In this document: in pieces, positions 48,675-60,705 of the stretch
Numbering within the stretch: the first letter of the stretch is position 1
Layout of the letters: the number at the start of each line of letters is the position of its first letter
Origin: Serratia marcescens
GTDB lineage: Bacteria > Pseudomonadota > Gammaproteobacteria > Enterobacterales > Enterobacteriaceae
DNA: 64,000 nucleotides
Reading direction: 5' to 3'
Assembly (NCBI RefSeq): GCF_001902635.1
Contig: NZ_MJAO01000008.1
Coordinates: 157,168-221,167, forward strand
The notes under the pieces: model-generated
Told to the model about the DNA's origin: nothing
Databases searched by the model: none
What the model saw: the letters and a program-made list of their open reading frames with translations, nothing else
Translations under genes and position numbers: made by a program

Positions 48675-48998
48675 ATGGCGGTAGAAGTTAAATATGTGGT
48701 GGTGAGAAACGGTGAGGAAAAAATGACTTTCGCGAGCAAGAAAGAAGCCGACGCCTACGACAAAATGCTGGATTTGGCGGATAACCTCGGTGAGTGGCTG
48801 CAGCAGGCGCCGCTGAACCTGGATGACGAACAGCGCGAAGGGCTGAGCTTCTTCCTGGCGGAGCATAAGGAGGCGCTGGGCCTCATTCTGCGCGGCGCAA
48901 CGCCGGCGGAAACCCTCAAAAAACCGACGGAAGCGAAAGCGAAAAAAGCGGTATCTAACTCAAAAGAGGGATCTGCGTCAGAAAAGCAAGCAGCATAA
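48675..48998 (+). CDS. yebG: DNA-damage-inducible protein YebG
   Basis: A 107-residue cytosolic protein. MAVEVKYVVVRNGEEKMTFASKKEADAYDKMLDLADNL and the LNLDDEQREGLSFFLAEHKEAL block match E. coli YebG. The C-terminus is lysine/alanine-rich and variable (EAKAKKAVSNSKEG). An SOS box lies just upstream. YebG is a LexA-regulon member of unknown molecular function. It is followed by yqfB 39 bp downstream, which could share SOS read-through. Confidence 0.95.
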   Translation: MAVEVKYVVVRNGEEKMTFASKKEADAYDKMLDLADNLGEWLQQAPLNLDDEQREGLSFFLAEHKEALGLILRGATPAETLKKPTEAKAKKAVSNSKEGSASEKQAA

Positions 48999-49037
48999 TG
49001 GCTTATGTTGCGGTGTTGTGATGAAAAAGGATCTAAA

Positions 49038-49346
49038 ATGAGCCGTGAAATAACTTTCTTCAGCCGCTTTGAGCAAGACATTCTGGCCGGGCGCAAAACC
49101 ATCACCATTCGGGATGCCAGTGAGTCGCATTTCCAACCGGGTGAGGTAGTGCGCGTGAGCCGAAATGAAGACGGCGTATTTTTCTGCTTTATCGAAGTGC
49201 TGTCGGTAACGCCGGTGCGCCTGGATGCGCTGACCGAACGCCACGCACAGCAGGAGAACATGTCGCTCGGTGAACTGAAGCAGGTGATCAAGGAGATCTA
49301 TCCGGGCCTGGATGCGCTGTTTGTCATTGATTTCGTCAAACGGTAA
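49038..49346 (+). CDS. yqfB: N4-acetylcytidine amidohydrolase YqfB
   Basis: A 102-residue ASCH-domain enzyme that deacetylates N4-acetylcytidine. The catalytic triad is visible as K20 and T23 in GRKTITIRD and E73 in [10 protein letters not shown], each one position earlier than in E. coli. In E. coli yqfB lies elsewhere. Here it follows yebG and may belong to its transcript. Confidence 0.9.
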   Translation: MSREITFFSRFEQDILAGRKTITIRDASESHFQPGEVVRVSRNEDGVFFCFIEVLSVTPVRLDALTERHAQQENMSLGELKQVIKEIYPGLDALFVIDFVKR

Positions 49347-49417
49347 CCCCTTGCCGACTGCCCTGTTGTGATCCAGGGATGGGCGCCCGGATAGCGCAAA
49401 TCACAACTGGAGGGCAT

Positions 49418-49777
49418 ATGAAAAAAACGGGTTTGGCCATCGCCTTGTTGGCCATGATGGGGGTATCGACGGCGGCGTGGGCGCAGGATCAGGAGCAACG
49501 TACCGCCAAGGTGGGGCAGTGCGCAGGCCTGCAGCCGGCGGATATTGCCGCTCAGGTGAAGCGCGATTTCTTGCAGAACCGCATCACGCGCTGGGAGGCG
49601 GATAAAAAACTGCTGGGTACCGCGACCCCGATCGCTTGGGTTAGCCCGGATGCCATCAGCGGCAAGGATCAGGTGTGGCAGGTGCCGTTGACGGTGCGCG
49701 GCACCAAGGTGGATAAGACCTACAACGTGACGCTTAACTGCAACACCGGCGAGATCGCCTACAGCACGCCGCAGTAA
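49418..49777 (+). CDS. yebF: Secreted protein YebF
   Basis: A 119-residue precursor with a clear signal peptide (MKKTGLAIALLAMMGVSTAAWAQ) and a YebF/colicin-M-immunity-like fold. IAAQVKRDFLQNRITRWEADKKLLG and WQVPLTVRG match E. coli YebF, and two cysteines (VGQCAG and LNCNTG) form its disulfide. E. coli YebF is notable for export to the medium through OmpF/OmpC. GGAGGG precedes the ATG. It lies close to yebG, as in E. coli. Confidence 0.93.
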   Translation: MKKTGLAIALLAMMGVSTAAWAQDQEQRTAKVGQCAGLQPADIAAQVKRDFLQNRITRWEADKKLLGTATPIAWVSPDAISGKDQVWQVPLTVRGTKVDKTYNVTLNCNTGEIAYSTPQ

Positions 49778-49791
49778 TTCTTTCCGGCAAT

Positions 49792-49816
49792 AAAAAGCCC
49801 GCCGGTCGGCGGGCTT
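49792..49816 (-). terminator. Terminator downstream of yceB
   Basis: AGCCCGCC / GGCGGGCT with 4-base loop and T5 on the minus strand; it may also slow yebF transcription. Confidence 0.8.
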
Positions 49817-49833
49817 GATGCGTCAGCGCTGCA

Positions 49834-50397
49834 TCAGTCGCTGAACGGGATCACCAGTTCACCCGGCTTCACTTCCAGCCCTTTCGCCAGTTTTTTCGCC
49901 AGCGCTTCGGTTTTGCTGTTGTCCGGATTCAGCACATAGGCCGGCTTTTGGTCGAAATAGGATTTCAGCGACTGGTTCAGATACGGCGTCAGCGCTTTCA
50001 TCACCGTCTGCATTTTTTCCGGCTGCACGCTGTAATCGGTCAATTCCATGTCCTTCAGGTAAATAGCACCCTGCTCACGATCGTAAACCGGCTGCGCTTT
50101 CAGCGTCAGCTTCAGGTCCGCCGTCTGCGGGCCGAGGATCGAGGTGATGTTGACTTTGGCGTCGCCGGAAAGAGTGACTTTACCCGGTTCACTGCGGCCG
50201 ATCTGGCTCTGCAACTGTGTCAGCACGATGTTGGCGTCCAGCAGGCCGGGTACGCCGATCTGTTTCTGATAGTCGTTGTGTTTCTGCAGGTAATCATTCA
50301 CTTCCTGCTCGCTGAGGGTGTACTGGGTCAGTTGATTACAACCGGCCAATATGCCGGCGAACAGCAGGGCGGCTGCGCCCATCAGGATCTTCTTCAT
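49834..50397 (-). CDS. yceB: DUF1439 lipoprotein YceB
   Basis: A 187-residue outer-membrane lipoprotein precursor with lipobox LAGC (cysteine 20) after MKKILMGAAALLFAGI. The mature part (NQLTQYTLSEQEVNDYLQKH, SQIGRSEPGKVTLSGDA, VQPEKMQTVMKAL, KLAKGLEVKPGELVIPF) matches E. coli YceB. Family members have a tubular lipid-binding-type fold and unknown role. The E. coli order yceB-grxB-mdtH is kept, with one extra gene inserted after yceB. Confidence 0.95.
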   Translation of the reverse strand: MKKILMGAAALLFAGILAGCNQLTQYTLSEQEVNDYLQKHNDYQKQIGVPGLLDANIVLTQLQSQIGRSEPGKVTLSGDAKVNITSILGPQTADLKLTLKAQPVYDREQGAIYLKDMELTDYSVQPEKMQTVMKALTPYLNQSLKSYFDQKPAYVLNPDNSKTEALAKKLAKGLEVKPGELVIPFSD

Positions 50398-50550
50398 TAA
50401 TGCCTCATTGCGACTGCTGGCGAAAAGTGCTGCAGATAATTGATTAATCATTATAAACGTTCCGTTGCCGAGTGAAAACGGCGGGCGGACGGTGTGCCAG
50501 GGATAGTGCGCGCAAATGGCCACGAGGCCTATCGGATAACGCCGAAAGCG

Positions 50551-52191
50551 TCAACGCCGCAGCCTCAGCGCCAAGAGAATCACGCCAGCCAGGCAAACCG
50601 CGCCCCCCAACAGCGGGAACAGAGGAATGCCCCATAACTGCAGCGACGAATGCGTCAGATAAGGCGCCAGCCCCAGGGCGAAAGCCGCAGTGACGATGGC
50701 GATGGCCAGGGTGACGGCGGCGCGTTCCAGCGCTTTGCTCAACTGACTCAGGTTCTTGACGTTGATCTCGGCGTTGAGCGGCCCGCGTTTCAGGCGGCGT
50801 ACCAGCAAACGCAGGGTCTGCGGCAACTCTTCTCCGGCGTCGAGCGCTTCACCGCTCAGGGCCAGCAGCCGTTGACGCACTGCGTCGGGGGCGTAGCGTT
50901 GCAGCACCGTTTTTTGCAGCATCGGCTTGAGCGTGGCGACGATGTCGAAGGCTGGATCCAGGCGGTGCAGCACGCCGTCGGCGGTGATTAAAGCCTTGAA
51001 CAGCAGCACCAGATCGGGTGGCATCGCCAGCTGGTGTTCACGTGCCATCACCAGCAGATCGGTCAGGGCCTTGCCCAGCGTCAGCGTGGCGGCAGCCTGT
51101 TTGTCGAGAAAATTTTGCGCCGCCAGCTCCAGATCCATCAGATCCAGCGGCTCGCTGTCCGACCAGGCGATCAGCGTGTTGACGATGCCGTCGGACTGGC
51201 GGTCGGCGATGGCCTGCAGCAGCAGGAGCAGCTGGTTGCGCCGCCGCTCTGACAATTGCCCCACCATACCGAAATCAATAAAGCCGACGCGGTCGCCGCT
51301 TAGCGCCATCACGTTGCCGGGATGCGGATCGGCGTGATACAGCCGGTGTTCCAGCACCATGCTCATAAAGGCGCGGGCGCCGCGTTGTGCCAGCAGCGGG
51401 CCGTCAAAGCCCGCCGCCGCCAACTGCTGCGGGTTTTCCGGCGCAGTGCCGGGCAAGTATTCCTGCACTAACAGGCGCGGGGAAGACCACTGCCAGAAAA
51501 TTTTCGGCACCACGACGTCGGGCTGACGAGCGAACATCTCGGCGACGCGATCGCAGTTGTGCCCTTCGTGGGTCAGATCCAGTTCGTGATTGAGCGCCGT
51601 CGCCAACGCCCTGACCATTTGCCGTGGCCGATAGCGCGCCAGCGCCGGGCTTTGCTGCTCTATGGTTTCCGCCAGTGAGGCCAGCAGCCGCAGATCGGCA
51701 TGGATGGTTTTCGCCAGACCGGGACGCAGCACCTTTACCACCACCTGTTCGCCGCTGTGCAGACGCGCGCGGTAGATTTGCGCCATTGACGCCGCGGCCA
51801 GCGGTGTGCGGTCAAATTCGGCGAACAGATGCTCGGGGGCGTCGCCCAGATCGGCGCTGATTTGCGGCGCCAGCGTTTCCCACGGTAACACCGTCGCCCG
51901 ACTGTGCAGGCGATCCAGTTCGTCGGTCCAGGCGGGATCCAGCAGATCCGAACGCGTCGCCAGGATCTGGCCGAATTTGACGAAGGTGGGGCCCAGCGCC
52001 TCGAGCGCTTCGCGTAGCCGTTCAGGCAGCGTTTGCTCGTCCTGCCGGGCGTGCTCGCTGCGCACGCCGCGTAACAAAGCCCCCAAGCCCAGCAGGCGCA
52101 GAAGGTCTTGCAGGCCGTAATGAATCAGAACGGAGGTTATTTCTTTCAGCCGCGCCCGATCGCGAGCGGTGGCAATCACCATTTTCAACAT
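50551..52191 (-). CDS. UbiB/AarF (ABC1/ADCK) family atypical kinase-like protein, second copy
   Basis: A 546-residue protein with the UbiB protein-kinase-like fold: the KxGQ motif (VKFGQILATRSDLL), the alanine-rich loop (AAASMAQIYRA), ATP lysine in VVVKVL, DPHPGN catalytic loop and DFGMVG metal motif. Two C-terminal membrane helices anchor it. True enteric UbiB lies in ubiE-ubiJ-ubiB, so this isolated gene is a paralogue. A role in lipid or quinone handling is inferred only. Confidence 0.87.
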   Translation of the reverse strand: MLKMVIATARDRARLKEITSVLIHYGLQDLLRLLGLGALLRGVRSEHARQDEQTLPERLREALEALGPTFVKFGQILATRSDLLDPAWTDELDRLHSRATVLPWETLAPQISADLGDAPEHLFAEFDRTPLAAASMAQIYRARLHSGEQVVVKVLRPGLAKTIHADLRLLASLAETIEQQSPALARYRPRQMVRALATALNHELDLTHEGHNCDRVAEMFARQPDVVVPKIFWQWSSPRLLVQEYLPGTAPENPQQLAAAGFDGPLLAQRGARAFMSMVLEHRLYHADPHPGNVMALSGDRVGFIDFGMVGQLSERRRNQLLLLLQAIADRQSDGIVNTLIAWSDSEPLDLMDLELAAQNFLDKQAAATLTLGKALTDLLVMAREHQLAMPPDLVLLFKALITADGVLHRLDPAFDIVATLKPMLQKTVLQRYAPDAVRQRLLALSGEALDAGEELPQTLRLLVRRLKRGPLNAEINVKNLSQLSKALERAAVTLAIAIVTAAFALGLAPYLTHSSLQLWGIPLFPLLGGAVCLAGVILLALRLRR

Positions 52192-52229
52192 CAGTACGCC
52201 ATGTCCTTATTGTTTGTCACTGTCGAACG

Positions 52230-52877
52230 TTATTGTTCCATATCCAGCAGCAACGGCACCTCGCTGCGCTGCGCCATGCGGTCGCGGTAGGCCTCCACGT
52301 TGTCCGGCAGCGCAACCCCGGCGACGATCGATAACGAGCGCAGCAGCGGGAACAGCTGGATATCATCTTCGGACAGCTCGCCGTTCACCGCTTCGACGGA
52401 GACGATCAGCGGGGACAGCGTTTGCAGGTCGGCCTCCAGTTCGGCGATCAGATCGGCACTGTTGGCGAGATGGTCGGAGAAATCGCCGATCGTCGCCTGC
52501 TTTTTATCGATGAAGTAGCGGCGGGCGCTGTCGGTGGCGAACTCTTCGAAATCGGCTTGCGCGACGCGTGGCAACAGCAATTTTGCACTGTAGCCGCCGA
52601 CCCGTTGCAGCCACTCGGCGATGGCCGGGTTGGTGTGGCCAGTCAACACCGGCTTGCCATCCAGGCCGTCGACATAGCGCACGATATCCAGGCTTTCCGG
52701 CATCGCTTCACCATCATCTTTGACCAGAATCGGCACCATCTTTTTGCCGATCAGGTTGAACGGGGTCGTCTCATCGTCGTTGAGCAGCGTGACCAGGCGA
52801 ACAGGCAGATCCTTCAGGCCGAAAATCATGCGGGCTTTAACGCAGAATGGGCAATGATCGTAAATGAACAGTTTCAT
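52230..52877 (-). CDS. grxB: Glutaredoxin 2 (GrxB)
   Basis: A 215-residue atypical glutaredoxin with a GST-like two-domain fold. The N-terminal thioredoxin part holds the CPFC active site (residues 9-12) and the cis-proline motif VPILV. The helical C-terminal domain follows. It uses glutathione to reduce disulfides and supports redox balance. Length and sequence fit E. coli GrxB, and mdtH lies near it in both organisms. Confidence 0.96.
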   Translation of the reverse strand: MKLFIYDHCPFCVKARMIFGLKDLPVRLVTLLNDDETTPFNLIGKKMVPILVKDDGEAMPESLDIVRYVDGLDGKPVLTGHTNPAIAEWLQRVGGYSAKLLLPRVAQADFEEFATDSARRYFIDKKQATIGDFSDHLANSADLIAELEADLQTLSPLIVSVEAVNGELSEDDIQLFPLLRSLSIVAGVALPDNVEAYRDRMAQRSEVPLLLDMEQ

Positions 52878-53004
52878 GCTTGCTCCGGGTTGTCAGGTTT
52901 TGGCAGCAATGGTTACCACAGCTTATCGAGGCTGTCTTGAAGCGTGTTAGTTGGATGGTGCGTTATTGCGATATTGCCCGCGCAATAGGCGCGGGCGAGG
53001 GGCG

Positions 53005-53253
53005 TTATTTCTTTGCTGGTACCGAGTTGATCACATCGATCAGGTGAATGCGCGCCTGCTCCAGATCGACCTGGTCGCGCTCGTTGGCGGCGGAGACGAC
53101 CTGCAGCTGTTTGATGACATCGCTTTTTAACGCGCTGTCGCCGGCGATGATATGGGCCAGCGCCTTTTCCACCAGGGTGGAACGCGCATAGATCATACGA
53201 AGGTTCAATATCATATGTTCCAACAGTTGCGGTAACTTTGCTTCTTCAATCAT
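53005..53253 (-). CDS. Hypothetical small helical protein
   Basis: An 82-residue cytosolic protein MIEEAKLPQLLEHMILNLRM... that looks all-helical, with heptad-like leucines, and no membrane segment. CAGGAG precedes the ATG. It sits between grxB and mdtH, which adjoin each other in E. coli, so it is an insertion. I do not recognise the family. Confidence 0.6.
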   Translation of the reverse strand: MIEEAKLPQLLEHMILNLRMIYARSTLVEKALAHIIAGDSALKSDVIKQLQVVSAANERDQVDLEQARIHLIDVINSVPAKK

Positions 53254-53326
53254 GCCGACGGGCTCCTGTTTGTGTTTTTACTAACAGGATAGCAGCTGCC
53301 GCCGATTCGGCTGGATTTCTATGGCG

Positions 53327-54877
<1,551 letters not shown>

Positions 54878-55462
54878 ATGTTCGGCTACCGCTCTGCATC
54901 GCCAAAAGTACGTCTTACTACCGACCGGATGGTGGTCCGTTTAGTGCATGAACGGGATGCCTATCGTCTGGCGGAATATTATGCCGAGAACCGGGCCTTT
55001 CTGAAGCCCTGGGAGCCGGTGCGCGACGAAAGCCACTGTTACCCTTCCGGTTGGCAGGCGCGCCTGGGCATGATCACCGAAATGCAAAAGCAGGGCAGCG
55101 CCTACTATTTTATTCTGCTCGATCCGGAAGAGCAGGAAGTACGCGGCGTGGCGAACTTCAGCAACGTGTTGCGCGGTTCGTTTCACGCCTGTTTTCTCGG
55201 CTATTCGCTGGGGGAGAAATGGCAGGGGCAGGGGCTGATGTTCGAAGCCTTGCAGTCCGCCATCCGTTATATGCTGCGCCAACAGCGCATGCACCGCATC
55301 ATGGCCAACTATATGCCGCATAACCAGCGCAGCGGCGCGCTGTTGACCCGTCTGGGGTTCGAACGCGAAGGTTACGCCAAGGATTACCTGCTGATCGACG
55401 GCAAGTGGCAAGACCACGTTTTGACGGCATACACCAATAAAGAGTGGCTACCACCACGTTGA
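54878..55462 (+). CDS. rimJ: Ribosomal protein S5 N-acetyltransferase RimJ
   Basis: A 194-residue GNAT-family enzyme that acetylates the N-terminal alanine of ribosomal protein S5 and acts as a 30S assembly factor. [51 protein letters not shown], and the acetyl-CoA-binding region [14 protein letters not shown] match E. coli RimJ. ATG 54878 has the better spacing from GGGGG and gives the exact E. coli length. It leads rimJ-yceH-mviM. Confidence 0.96.
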   Translation: MFGYRSASPKVRLTTDRMVVRLVHERDAYRLAEYYAENRAFLKPWEPVRDESHCYPSGWQARLGMITEMQKQGSAYYFILLDPEEQEVRGVANFSNVLRGSFHACFLGYSLGEKWQGQGLMFEALQSAIRYMLRQQRMHRIMANYMPHNQRSGALLTRLGFEREGYAKDYLLIDGKWQDHVLTAYTNKEWLPPR

Positions 55463-55471
55463 GGCCAAACG

Positions 55472-56116
55472 ATGAAATATGAATTGAACGCCAGAGAGGC
55501 CCGGGTCATCGGCTGCCTGTTGGAAAAACAGGTCACGACCCCGGACCAATACCCGCTTTCGCTCAACGCCATTACCCTGGCATGCAACCAAAAGACCAAC
55601 CGCGAGCCGGTGATGGATCTGAGTGAAAGCGAGGTGCAGCAACACCTCGATCTGTTGCTGCGCAAACATTTCCTGCTCACCCTCAGCGGCTTCGGTAACC
55701 GGGTGGTGAAGTACGAGCAGCGGTTTTGCAACTCCGAGTTCGGCCAACTGAAACTCTCACCCGCCGAACTGGCGGTGATCGCCACCTTGCTGCTGCGCGG
55801 CGCGCAAACGCCGGGCGAGCTGCGCACCCGCACCAATCGGATGCACGAGTTCAGCGACGTCAGCGAAGTTGAACAGGTGCTGCAGCAGCTGACTGCGCGC
55901 GAAGATGGCCCGTTCGTGGTGCGCCTGGCGCGCGAGCCGGGCAAGCGTGAAAGCCGCTTCATGCACCTGTTCAGCGGCCAGATTGATGAGGCGCCGGCGG
56001 TACTCGAATCTGAGGACGACGGCGAACTGAGCGCCCGGATCAGCGCATTGGAAAACGACGTGGCGGAGCTGAAACGGCAGGTGCAACATCTGTTGGCGAG
56101 GGACGCGAATGACTAA
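55472..56116 (+). CDS. yceH: YceH, DUF480 family
   Basis: A 214-residue cytosolic protein built of two winged-helix-like repeats ([31 protein letters not shown] and [29 protein letters not shown]) and a C-terminal coiled coil ([19 protein letters not shown]). It matches UPF0502/DUF480 member YceH. Function is unknown. It starts nine bases after rimJ and overlaps mviM by eight bases, so the three genes form an operon. Confidence 0.95.
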   Translation: MKYELNAREARVIGCLLEKQVTTPDQYPLSLNAITLACNQKTNREPVMDLSESEVQQHLDLLLRKHFLLTLSGFGNRVVKYEQRFCNSEFGQLKLSPAELAVIATLLLRGAQTPGELRTRTNRMHEFSDVSEVEQVLQQLTAREDGPFVVRLAREPGKRESRFMHLFSGQIDEAPAVLESEDDGELSARISALENDVAELKRQVQHLLARDAND

Positions 56117-57029
56117 ATTACGCGTCGGCGTGGTGGGGCTGGGCAGCATTGCGCAGAAGGCCTACCTGCCAATCCTCGGCCAGGCGGCGGACTGGACGCT
56201 GGTGGGCGGTTTCTCACCTAATCAGCAAAAAGCGCAGCCGCTGTGCGACAGCTACCGCATGGCCTGTTTCTCCCGGCTGGACAGCCTGGCCGAACAGTGT
56301 GATGCCATATTTGTCCACAGCAGCACCGTCAGCCATTTTTCGGTGATTGGCGAGCTGCTTAACCGCGGCGTGCACGTTTACGTCGATAAACCGCTGGCGG
56401 AAACGCTGGAACAGGGCGAGCAGTTGCTCGAACTGGCCGAGCGGCGCGGCAAAACGCTGATGGTGGGGTTCAACCGCCGTTTCGCGCCGCTTTACCGGCA
56501 GCTCAAACAGCACATGAACCAGCCGGCCTCCATTCGCATGGATAAACATCGGGCGGACAGCGTCGGCCCGCACGATCTGCGTTTTACCCTGTTGGATGAC
56601 TACCTGCACGTGGTGGACACCGCGCTGTGGCTGGCTGGCGGACGTGAGCAGCTGCTGAGCGGCCGTTTGCACGCCAACGCCGCCGGCGAAATGCTGTACG
56701 CCGAGCACCACTTCGCCTGCGGAGACACGCAGGTGACGACCAGCATGCATCGCCGGGGCGGCAGCCAGCGTGAAAGTGTGCAGGCGGTGACCGACGGTGC
56801 GCTGTATCAGTTGACCGATATGCGGCACTGGCTGCGCGAAGACGCGCAGGGCGAGCTGGAACAGCCGGTGCCGGGCTGGCAAAGCACGCTGGTGCAACGC
56901 GGATTTGACGGGGCGGTGCGGCATTTCCTTAGCGCCGTCGCCAATCAAAGCGCGCCGGAAACCGGCGGCGAACAGGCGCTGGTCGCCCAGAGGGTGGTCG
57001 AGCGCTTGTTGCGGGATAACTCTATGTAA
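56109..57029 (+). CDS. mviM: Gfo/Idh/MocA family oxidoreductase MviM (YceM)
   Basis: A 306-residue NAD(P)-dependent oxidoreductase-like protein. The N-terminal Rossmann motif is [52 protein letters not shown] carries the EKP-type DKP motif and the conserved substrate region. The substrate is unknown. The start lies within the yceH 3' end. It precedes murJ by 106 bp, as in other enterics. Confidence 0.94.
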   Translation: MTKLRVGVVGLGSIAQKAYLPILGQAADWTLVGGFSPNQQKAQPLCDSYRMACFSRLDSLAEQCDAIFVHSSTVSHFSVIGELLNRGVHVYVDKPLAETLEQGEQLLELAERRGKTLMVGFNRRFAPLYRQLKQHMNQPASIRMDKHRADSVGPHDLRFTLLDDYLHVVDTALWLAGGREQLLSGRLHANAAGEMLYAEHHFACGDTQVTTSMHRRGGSQRESVQAVTDGALYQLTDMRHWLREDAQGELEQPVPGWQSTLVQRGFDGAVRHFLSAVANQSAPETGGEQALVAQRVVERLLRDNSM

Positions 57030-57135
57030 CATATGGCGGTAGCTATTCTTTTCCGGATGCGTAAACTGAGCCGATTGTTTCACTGACGCCTGCTGTTGCA
57101 GGCGTTGACATTTACGGTACCTATCAGACAACCAC

Positions 57136-58671
57136 ATGAACCTACTCAAATCCTTGGCTGCCGTCAGCTCGATGACGATGTTTTCGCGGGTGTTGGGCTT
57201 TGCCCGCGATGCGATCGTCGCGCGCGTGTTCGGGGCCGGCATGGCAACGGACGCCTTCTTCGTGGCGTTCAAACTCCCTAACCTGTTGCGCCGTATCTTT
57301 GCCGAAGGGGCGTTTTCGCAGGCCTTCGTGCCGATCCTGGCCGAATATAAGAGCCAGCAGGGTGAAGAAGCGACGCGCACTTTTATTGCCTATGTCTCCG
57401 GGCTGCTGACGTTGGTGTTGGCAGTGGTGACGGTGCTGGGGATGCTGGCCGCGCCCTGGGTGATCTACATTACCGCGCCGGGCTTTACCGATACGCCCGA
57501 CAAGTTTGCTCTGACGTCGGCGCTGCTGCGCATCACGTTCCCCTATATTCTGTTGATCTCCTTGGCGTCGCTGGTGGGGGCGATACTCAATACCTGGAAC
57601 CGCTTCTCGATCCCGGCCTTTGCGCCAACGCTGCTTAACGTCAGCATGATCGGCTTTGCGCTGTTCGCCGCCCCGTATTTCAATCCACCGGTGCTGGCGC
57701 TGGCCTGGGCGGTGGTGGTCGGCGGCGTGCTGCAGCTGGGTTATCAGCTGCCGCACCTGCGCAAGATTGGCATGCTGGTGTTGCCGCGCCTCAAGCTGGG
57801 CGACGCTGGGGTTTGGCGCGTGATGCGGCAGATGGGGCCGGCGATCCTCGGGGTGTCGGTCAGCCAAATCTCTCTGATCATCAACACCATTTTCGCTTCA
57901 TTCCTGGTGTCCGGTTCGGTGTCCTGGATGTACTACGCCGACCGCCTGATGGAGTTTCCTTCTGGCGTACTGGGCGTGGCGTTGGGCACCATTCTGCTGC
58001 CGTCGTTGGCCAAAAGTTTCTCGAGCGGCAACCACGACGAGTATTCGCGCCTGATGGACTGGGGGCTGCGTCTGTGTTTCCTGCTGGCGCTGCCGAGTGC
58101 CATCGCGCTGGGTATTTTGGCCAAGCCGCTGACCGTCTCACTGTTCCAGTACGGCAAGTTCAACGCCTTTGACGCGGCGATGACGCAGCGCGCGCTGGTG
58201 GCCTATTCGGTGGGGCTGATGGGGTTGATCGTGGTTAAAGTGTTGGCGCCGGGTTTCTATTCGCGGCAGGACATCAAAACGCCGGTCAAGATCGCCATCA
58301 TTACGCTGATCATGACGCAGGTGATGAACCTGGCGTTTATCGGCCCGCTGAAGCATGCCGGCCTGGCGCTGTCGATCGGTTTGGCGGCCTGTCTGAACGC
58401 TTCGTTGCTGTATTGGCAGCTGCGTAAACAGAAAATTTTCCAGCCGCAGCCGGGCTGGGCGCTATTCCTCACCAAGCTGGTGATCGCCGTGCTGGTGATG
58501 TCGGCAGTGTTGATTGGCGCGATGTGGCTGATGCCGGCCTGGGATCAGGGCAATATGCTGGAGCGCTTGCTGCGCCTGGCAGCGGTAGTGGTAGCCGGTG
58601 TGGTGGCGTACTTCGGCGTGCTGGCCGGGTTGGGTTTCCGCCCGCGCGATTTCGCGCGCCGGGTGGCCTGA
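57136..58671 (+). CDS. murJ: Lipid II flippase MurJ (MviN)
   Basis: A 511-residue MOP-superfamily protein with 14 membrane helices that flips lipid II to the periplasmic face for peptidoglycan synthesis. [53 protein letters not shown] N-terminus carries the essential arginines (R18, R24), and [11 protein letters not shown] and [27 protein letters not shown] are conserved. It is essential in E. coli. It is followed by a bidirectional terminator shared with argS. Confidence 0.97.
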   Translation: MNLLKSLAAVSSMTMFSRVLGFARDAIVARVFGAGMATDAFFVAFKLPNLLRRIFAEGAFSQAFVPILAEYKSQQGEEATRTFIAYVSGLLTLVLAVVTVLGMLAAPWVIYITAPGFTDTPDKFALTSALLRITFPYILLISLASLVGAILNTWNRFSIPAFAPTLLNVSMIGFALFAAPYFNPPVLALAWAVVVGGVLQLGYQLPHLRKIGMLVLPRLKLGDAGVWRVMRQMGPAILGVSVSQISLIINTIFASFLVSGSVSWMYYADRLMEFPSGVLGVALGTILLPSLAKSFSSGNHDEYSRLMDWGLRLCFLLALPSAIALGILAKPLTVSLFQYGKFNAFDAAMTQRALVAYSVGLMGLIVVKVLAPGFYSRQDIKTPVKIAIITLIMTQVMNLAFIGPLKHAGLALSIGLAACLNASLLYWQLRKQKIFQPQPGWALFLTKLVIAVLVMSAVLIGAMWLMPAWDQGNMLERLLRLAAVVVAGVVAYFGVLAGLGFRPRDFARRVA

Positions 58672-58688
58672 GCCGCATGAAAGCATAA

Positions 58689-58714
58689 AAAAAGGTCGCC
58701 TTGGCGACCTTTTT
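58689..58714. terminator. Bidirectional terminator between murJ and argS
   Basis: AAAAAGGTCGCC / GGCGACCTTTTT with a two-base centre; T5 on both strands between convergent genes. Confidence 0.93.
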
Positions 58715-58731
58715 GCTTTCCGCGGCGCGGT

Positions 58732-60462
58732 TTACATGCGCTCGACGGTTTCGATACCCAGCGTATCCAGACCGGTTTTCAGCGTTTTCGAGGTCAGCAG
58801 CGCCAACTTCAGGCGGCTCTGACGCGCTTCTTCGCTGTCGGCGTTCAGGATCTGGCAGTGTTCGTAGAAACCGGAGAACAACCCGGCCAGATCGTACAGG
58901 TAGCTGCACATGACGTGAGGCGTGCCTTCACGCGCTACGGTGGTGAGCACCTCTTCGAATTGCAGCAGGCGAGTGGCCAGCGCGATTTCACGTGCTTCGG
59001 TCAGCGCCAGCGGCAGCGTCAGGCTGTTTTCGTCGATCCCGGCGCGTTTGAATACCGATGCCACGCGGGTATAGGCGTATTGCATATAAGGCGCGGTATT
59101 GCCTTCGAAGGCCAACATGTTATCCCAGTCGAAGACGTAATCGGTGGTGCGGCTTTTCGACAGATCGGCGTATTTTACCGCGCCGATACCGACCACGCGG
59201 GCGACGGTTTTCATCTCGTCTTCCGGCATGTCCGGGTTTTTGCCGGCGATCAGCTGTTCGGCACGTTCGATAGCCTCATCCAGCAGATCGGAAAGCTTCA
59301 CCGTACCGCCTGAGCGGGTTTTGAACGGCTTGCCGTCTTTGCCCAGCATCATGCCGAACATGTGGTGTTCCAGCGAGACGGACTCCGGCACGTAACCGGC
59401 CTTACGCACGATGGTCCAGGCCTGCATCAGGTGCTGATGCTGACGGGAGTCGATGTAATACAGCACGCGGTTGGCGCCCAGGGTTTCATAGCGATACTTG
59501 GCACAGGCGATGTCGGTGGTGGTGTAGAGGTAGCCGCCATCCTTTTTCTGGATGATGACGCCCATCGGGTCGCCGTCCTTGTTCTGGTATTCGTCGAGGA
59601 ACACCACGGTGGCGCCTTCGCTTTCCACCGCCAACCCTTTGGCCTTCAGATCGGCGACGATGCCCGGCAGCATCGCGTTATACAGGCTTTCACCCATCAC
59701 GTCGTCTTCGGTCAGCGTGACGTTCAGGCGGTTATAGGTCAGCTGGTTTTGCGCCATGGTGATGTCGACCAGCTTGCGCCACATTTTCAGGCAGTACTGA
59801 TCGCCGCCCTGCAGCTTCACGACGTAGGCGCGCGCGCGTTCGGCGAACTCGGCGTCTTCATCGTAATGCTTCTTGGCTTCGCGGTAGAACTGTTCCAGAT
59901 CGGACAGCCCCATGTCGCTGGCGTTTTCATTCTGCATTTTTTCCAGGTAGGCGATCAGCATGCCGAACTGGGTGCCCCAGTCGCCGACGTGGTTGGCGCG
60001 GATCACTTTGTGGCCCAGGAATTCCTGGGTGCGCGCGGCGGCGTCGCCGATGATGGTGGAACGCAGGTGGCCGACGTGCATCTCTTTCGCCACGTTCGGT
60101 GCGGAGTAGTCGATAACGATGGTTTGCGGCTCAACCGGGGCGATGCCCAGTTTCGGCGCGTTCAGCACCTGATCGGCCTGGCGGGCGACCCACTCGCTGT
60201 TCAGGACGATATTGATAAAGCCGGGGCCGGCGATTTCCACTTTACCGGCGACGTCGCCGAGATCCAGCAGTTGCACCACTTTTTCCGCCAGCTGGCGGGG
60301 GGGCATGCCCAGTTTTTTGGCGACCGACATCACGCCGTTGGCCTGATAATCACCAAACTGCGCTTTGGCGGATGGGCGGACCTGCGCTTCGCAATCGGCT
60401 GGCGCGCCAGCGGCGATCAGCGCCTGGCTGACTTTATCTGAAAGAAGAACCTGAATATTCAC
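58732..60462 (-). CDS. argS: Arginyl-tRNA synthetase ArgS
   Basis: A 576-residue class I synthetase charging tRNA-Arg. It has the N-terminal Add-1 domain, [19 protein letters not shown] with the HIGH-type HVGH signature, and a C-terminal DALR anticodon-binding domain ([13 protein letters not shown]). The canonical KMSK is replaced by a [10 protein letters not shown] segment, as in many ArgRS enzymes. Length is normal. A perfect dyad CTGACGGG-G-CCCGTCAG (60581-60597) lies 119 bp upstream of the start. Confidence 0.97.
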   Translation of the reverse strand: MNIQVLLSDKVSQALIAAGAPADCEAQVRPSAKAQFGDYQANGVMSVAKKLGMPPRQLAEKVVQLLDLGDVAGKVEIAGPGFINIVLNSEWVARQADQVLNAPKLGIAPVEPQTIVIDYSAPNVAKEMHVGHLRSTIIGDAAARTQEFLGHKVIRANHVGDWGTQFGMLIAYLEKMQNENASDMGLSDLEQFYREAKKHYDEDAEFAERARAYVVKLQGGDQYCLKMWRKLVDITMAQNQLTYNRLNVTLTEDDVMGESLYNAMLPGIVADLKAKGLAVESEGATVVFLDEYQNKDGDPMGVIIQKKDGGYLYTTTDIACAKYRYETLGANRVLYYIDSRQHQHLMQAWTIVRKAGYVPESVSLEHHMFGMMLGKDGKPFKTRSGGTVKLSDLLDEAIERAEQLIAGKNPDMPEDEMKTVARVVGIGAVKYADLSKSRTTDYVFDWDNMLAFEGNTAPYMQYAYTRVASVFKRAGIDENSLTLPLALTEAREIALATRLLQFEEVLTTVAREGTPHVMCSYLYDLAGLFSGFYEHCQILNADSEEARQSRLKLALLTSKTLKTGLDTLGIETVERM

Positions 60463-60705
60463 CGGGTTACCTTAATGACGAACGAGGGGCCGAAGCCAGC
60501 CCCTGCGGGATTCAACGGTGGCGGCCGCCAGCGCACGGATGGCGACGGCCCCCACAAAACAGCCTGCAATTGTAACCGATCTGACGGGGCCCGTCAGCAG
60601 TTGGCGCGGTCGCAGCGATGAAACTGTTGGCGGATGCGGCGCGTTTATTGCTGAAGGGGGAGGGGGGCCGTGAGGGAAATAAAGTGAGGGATAAAAATAA
60701 ACCGC

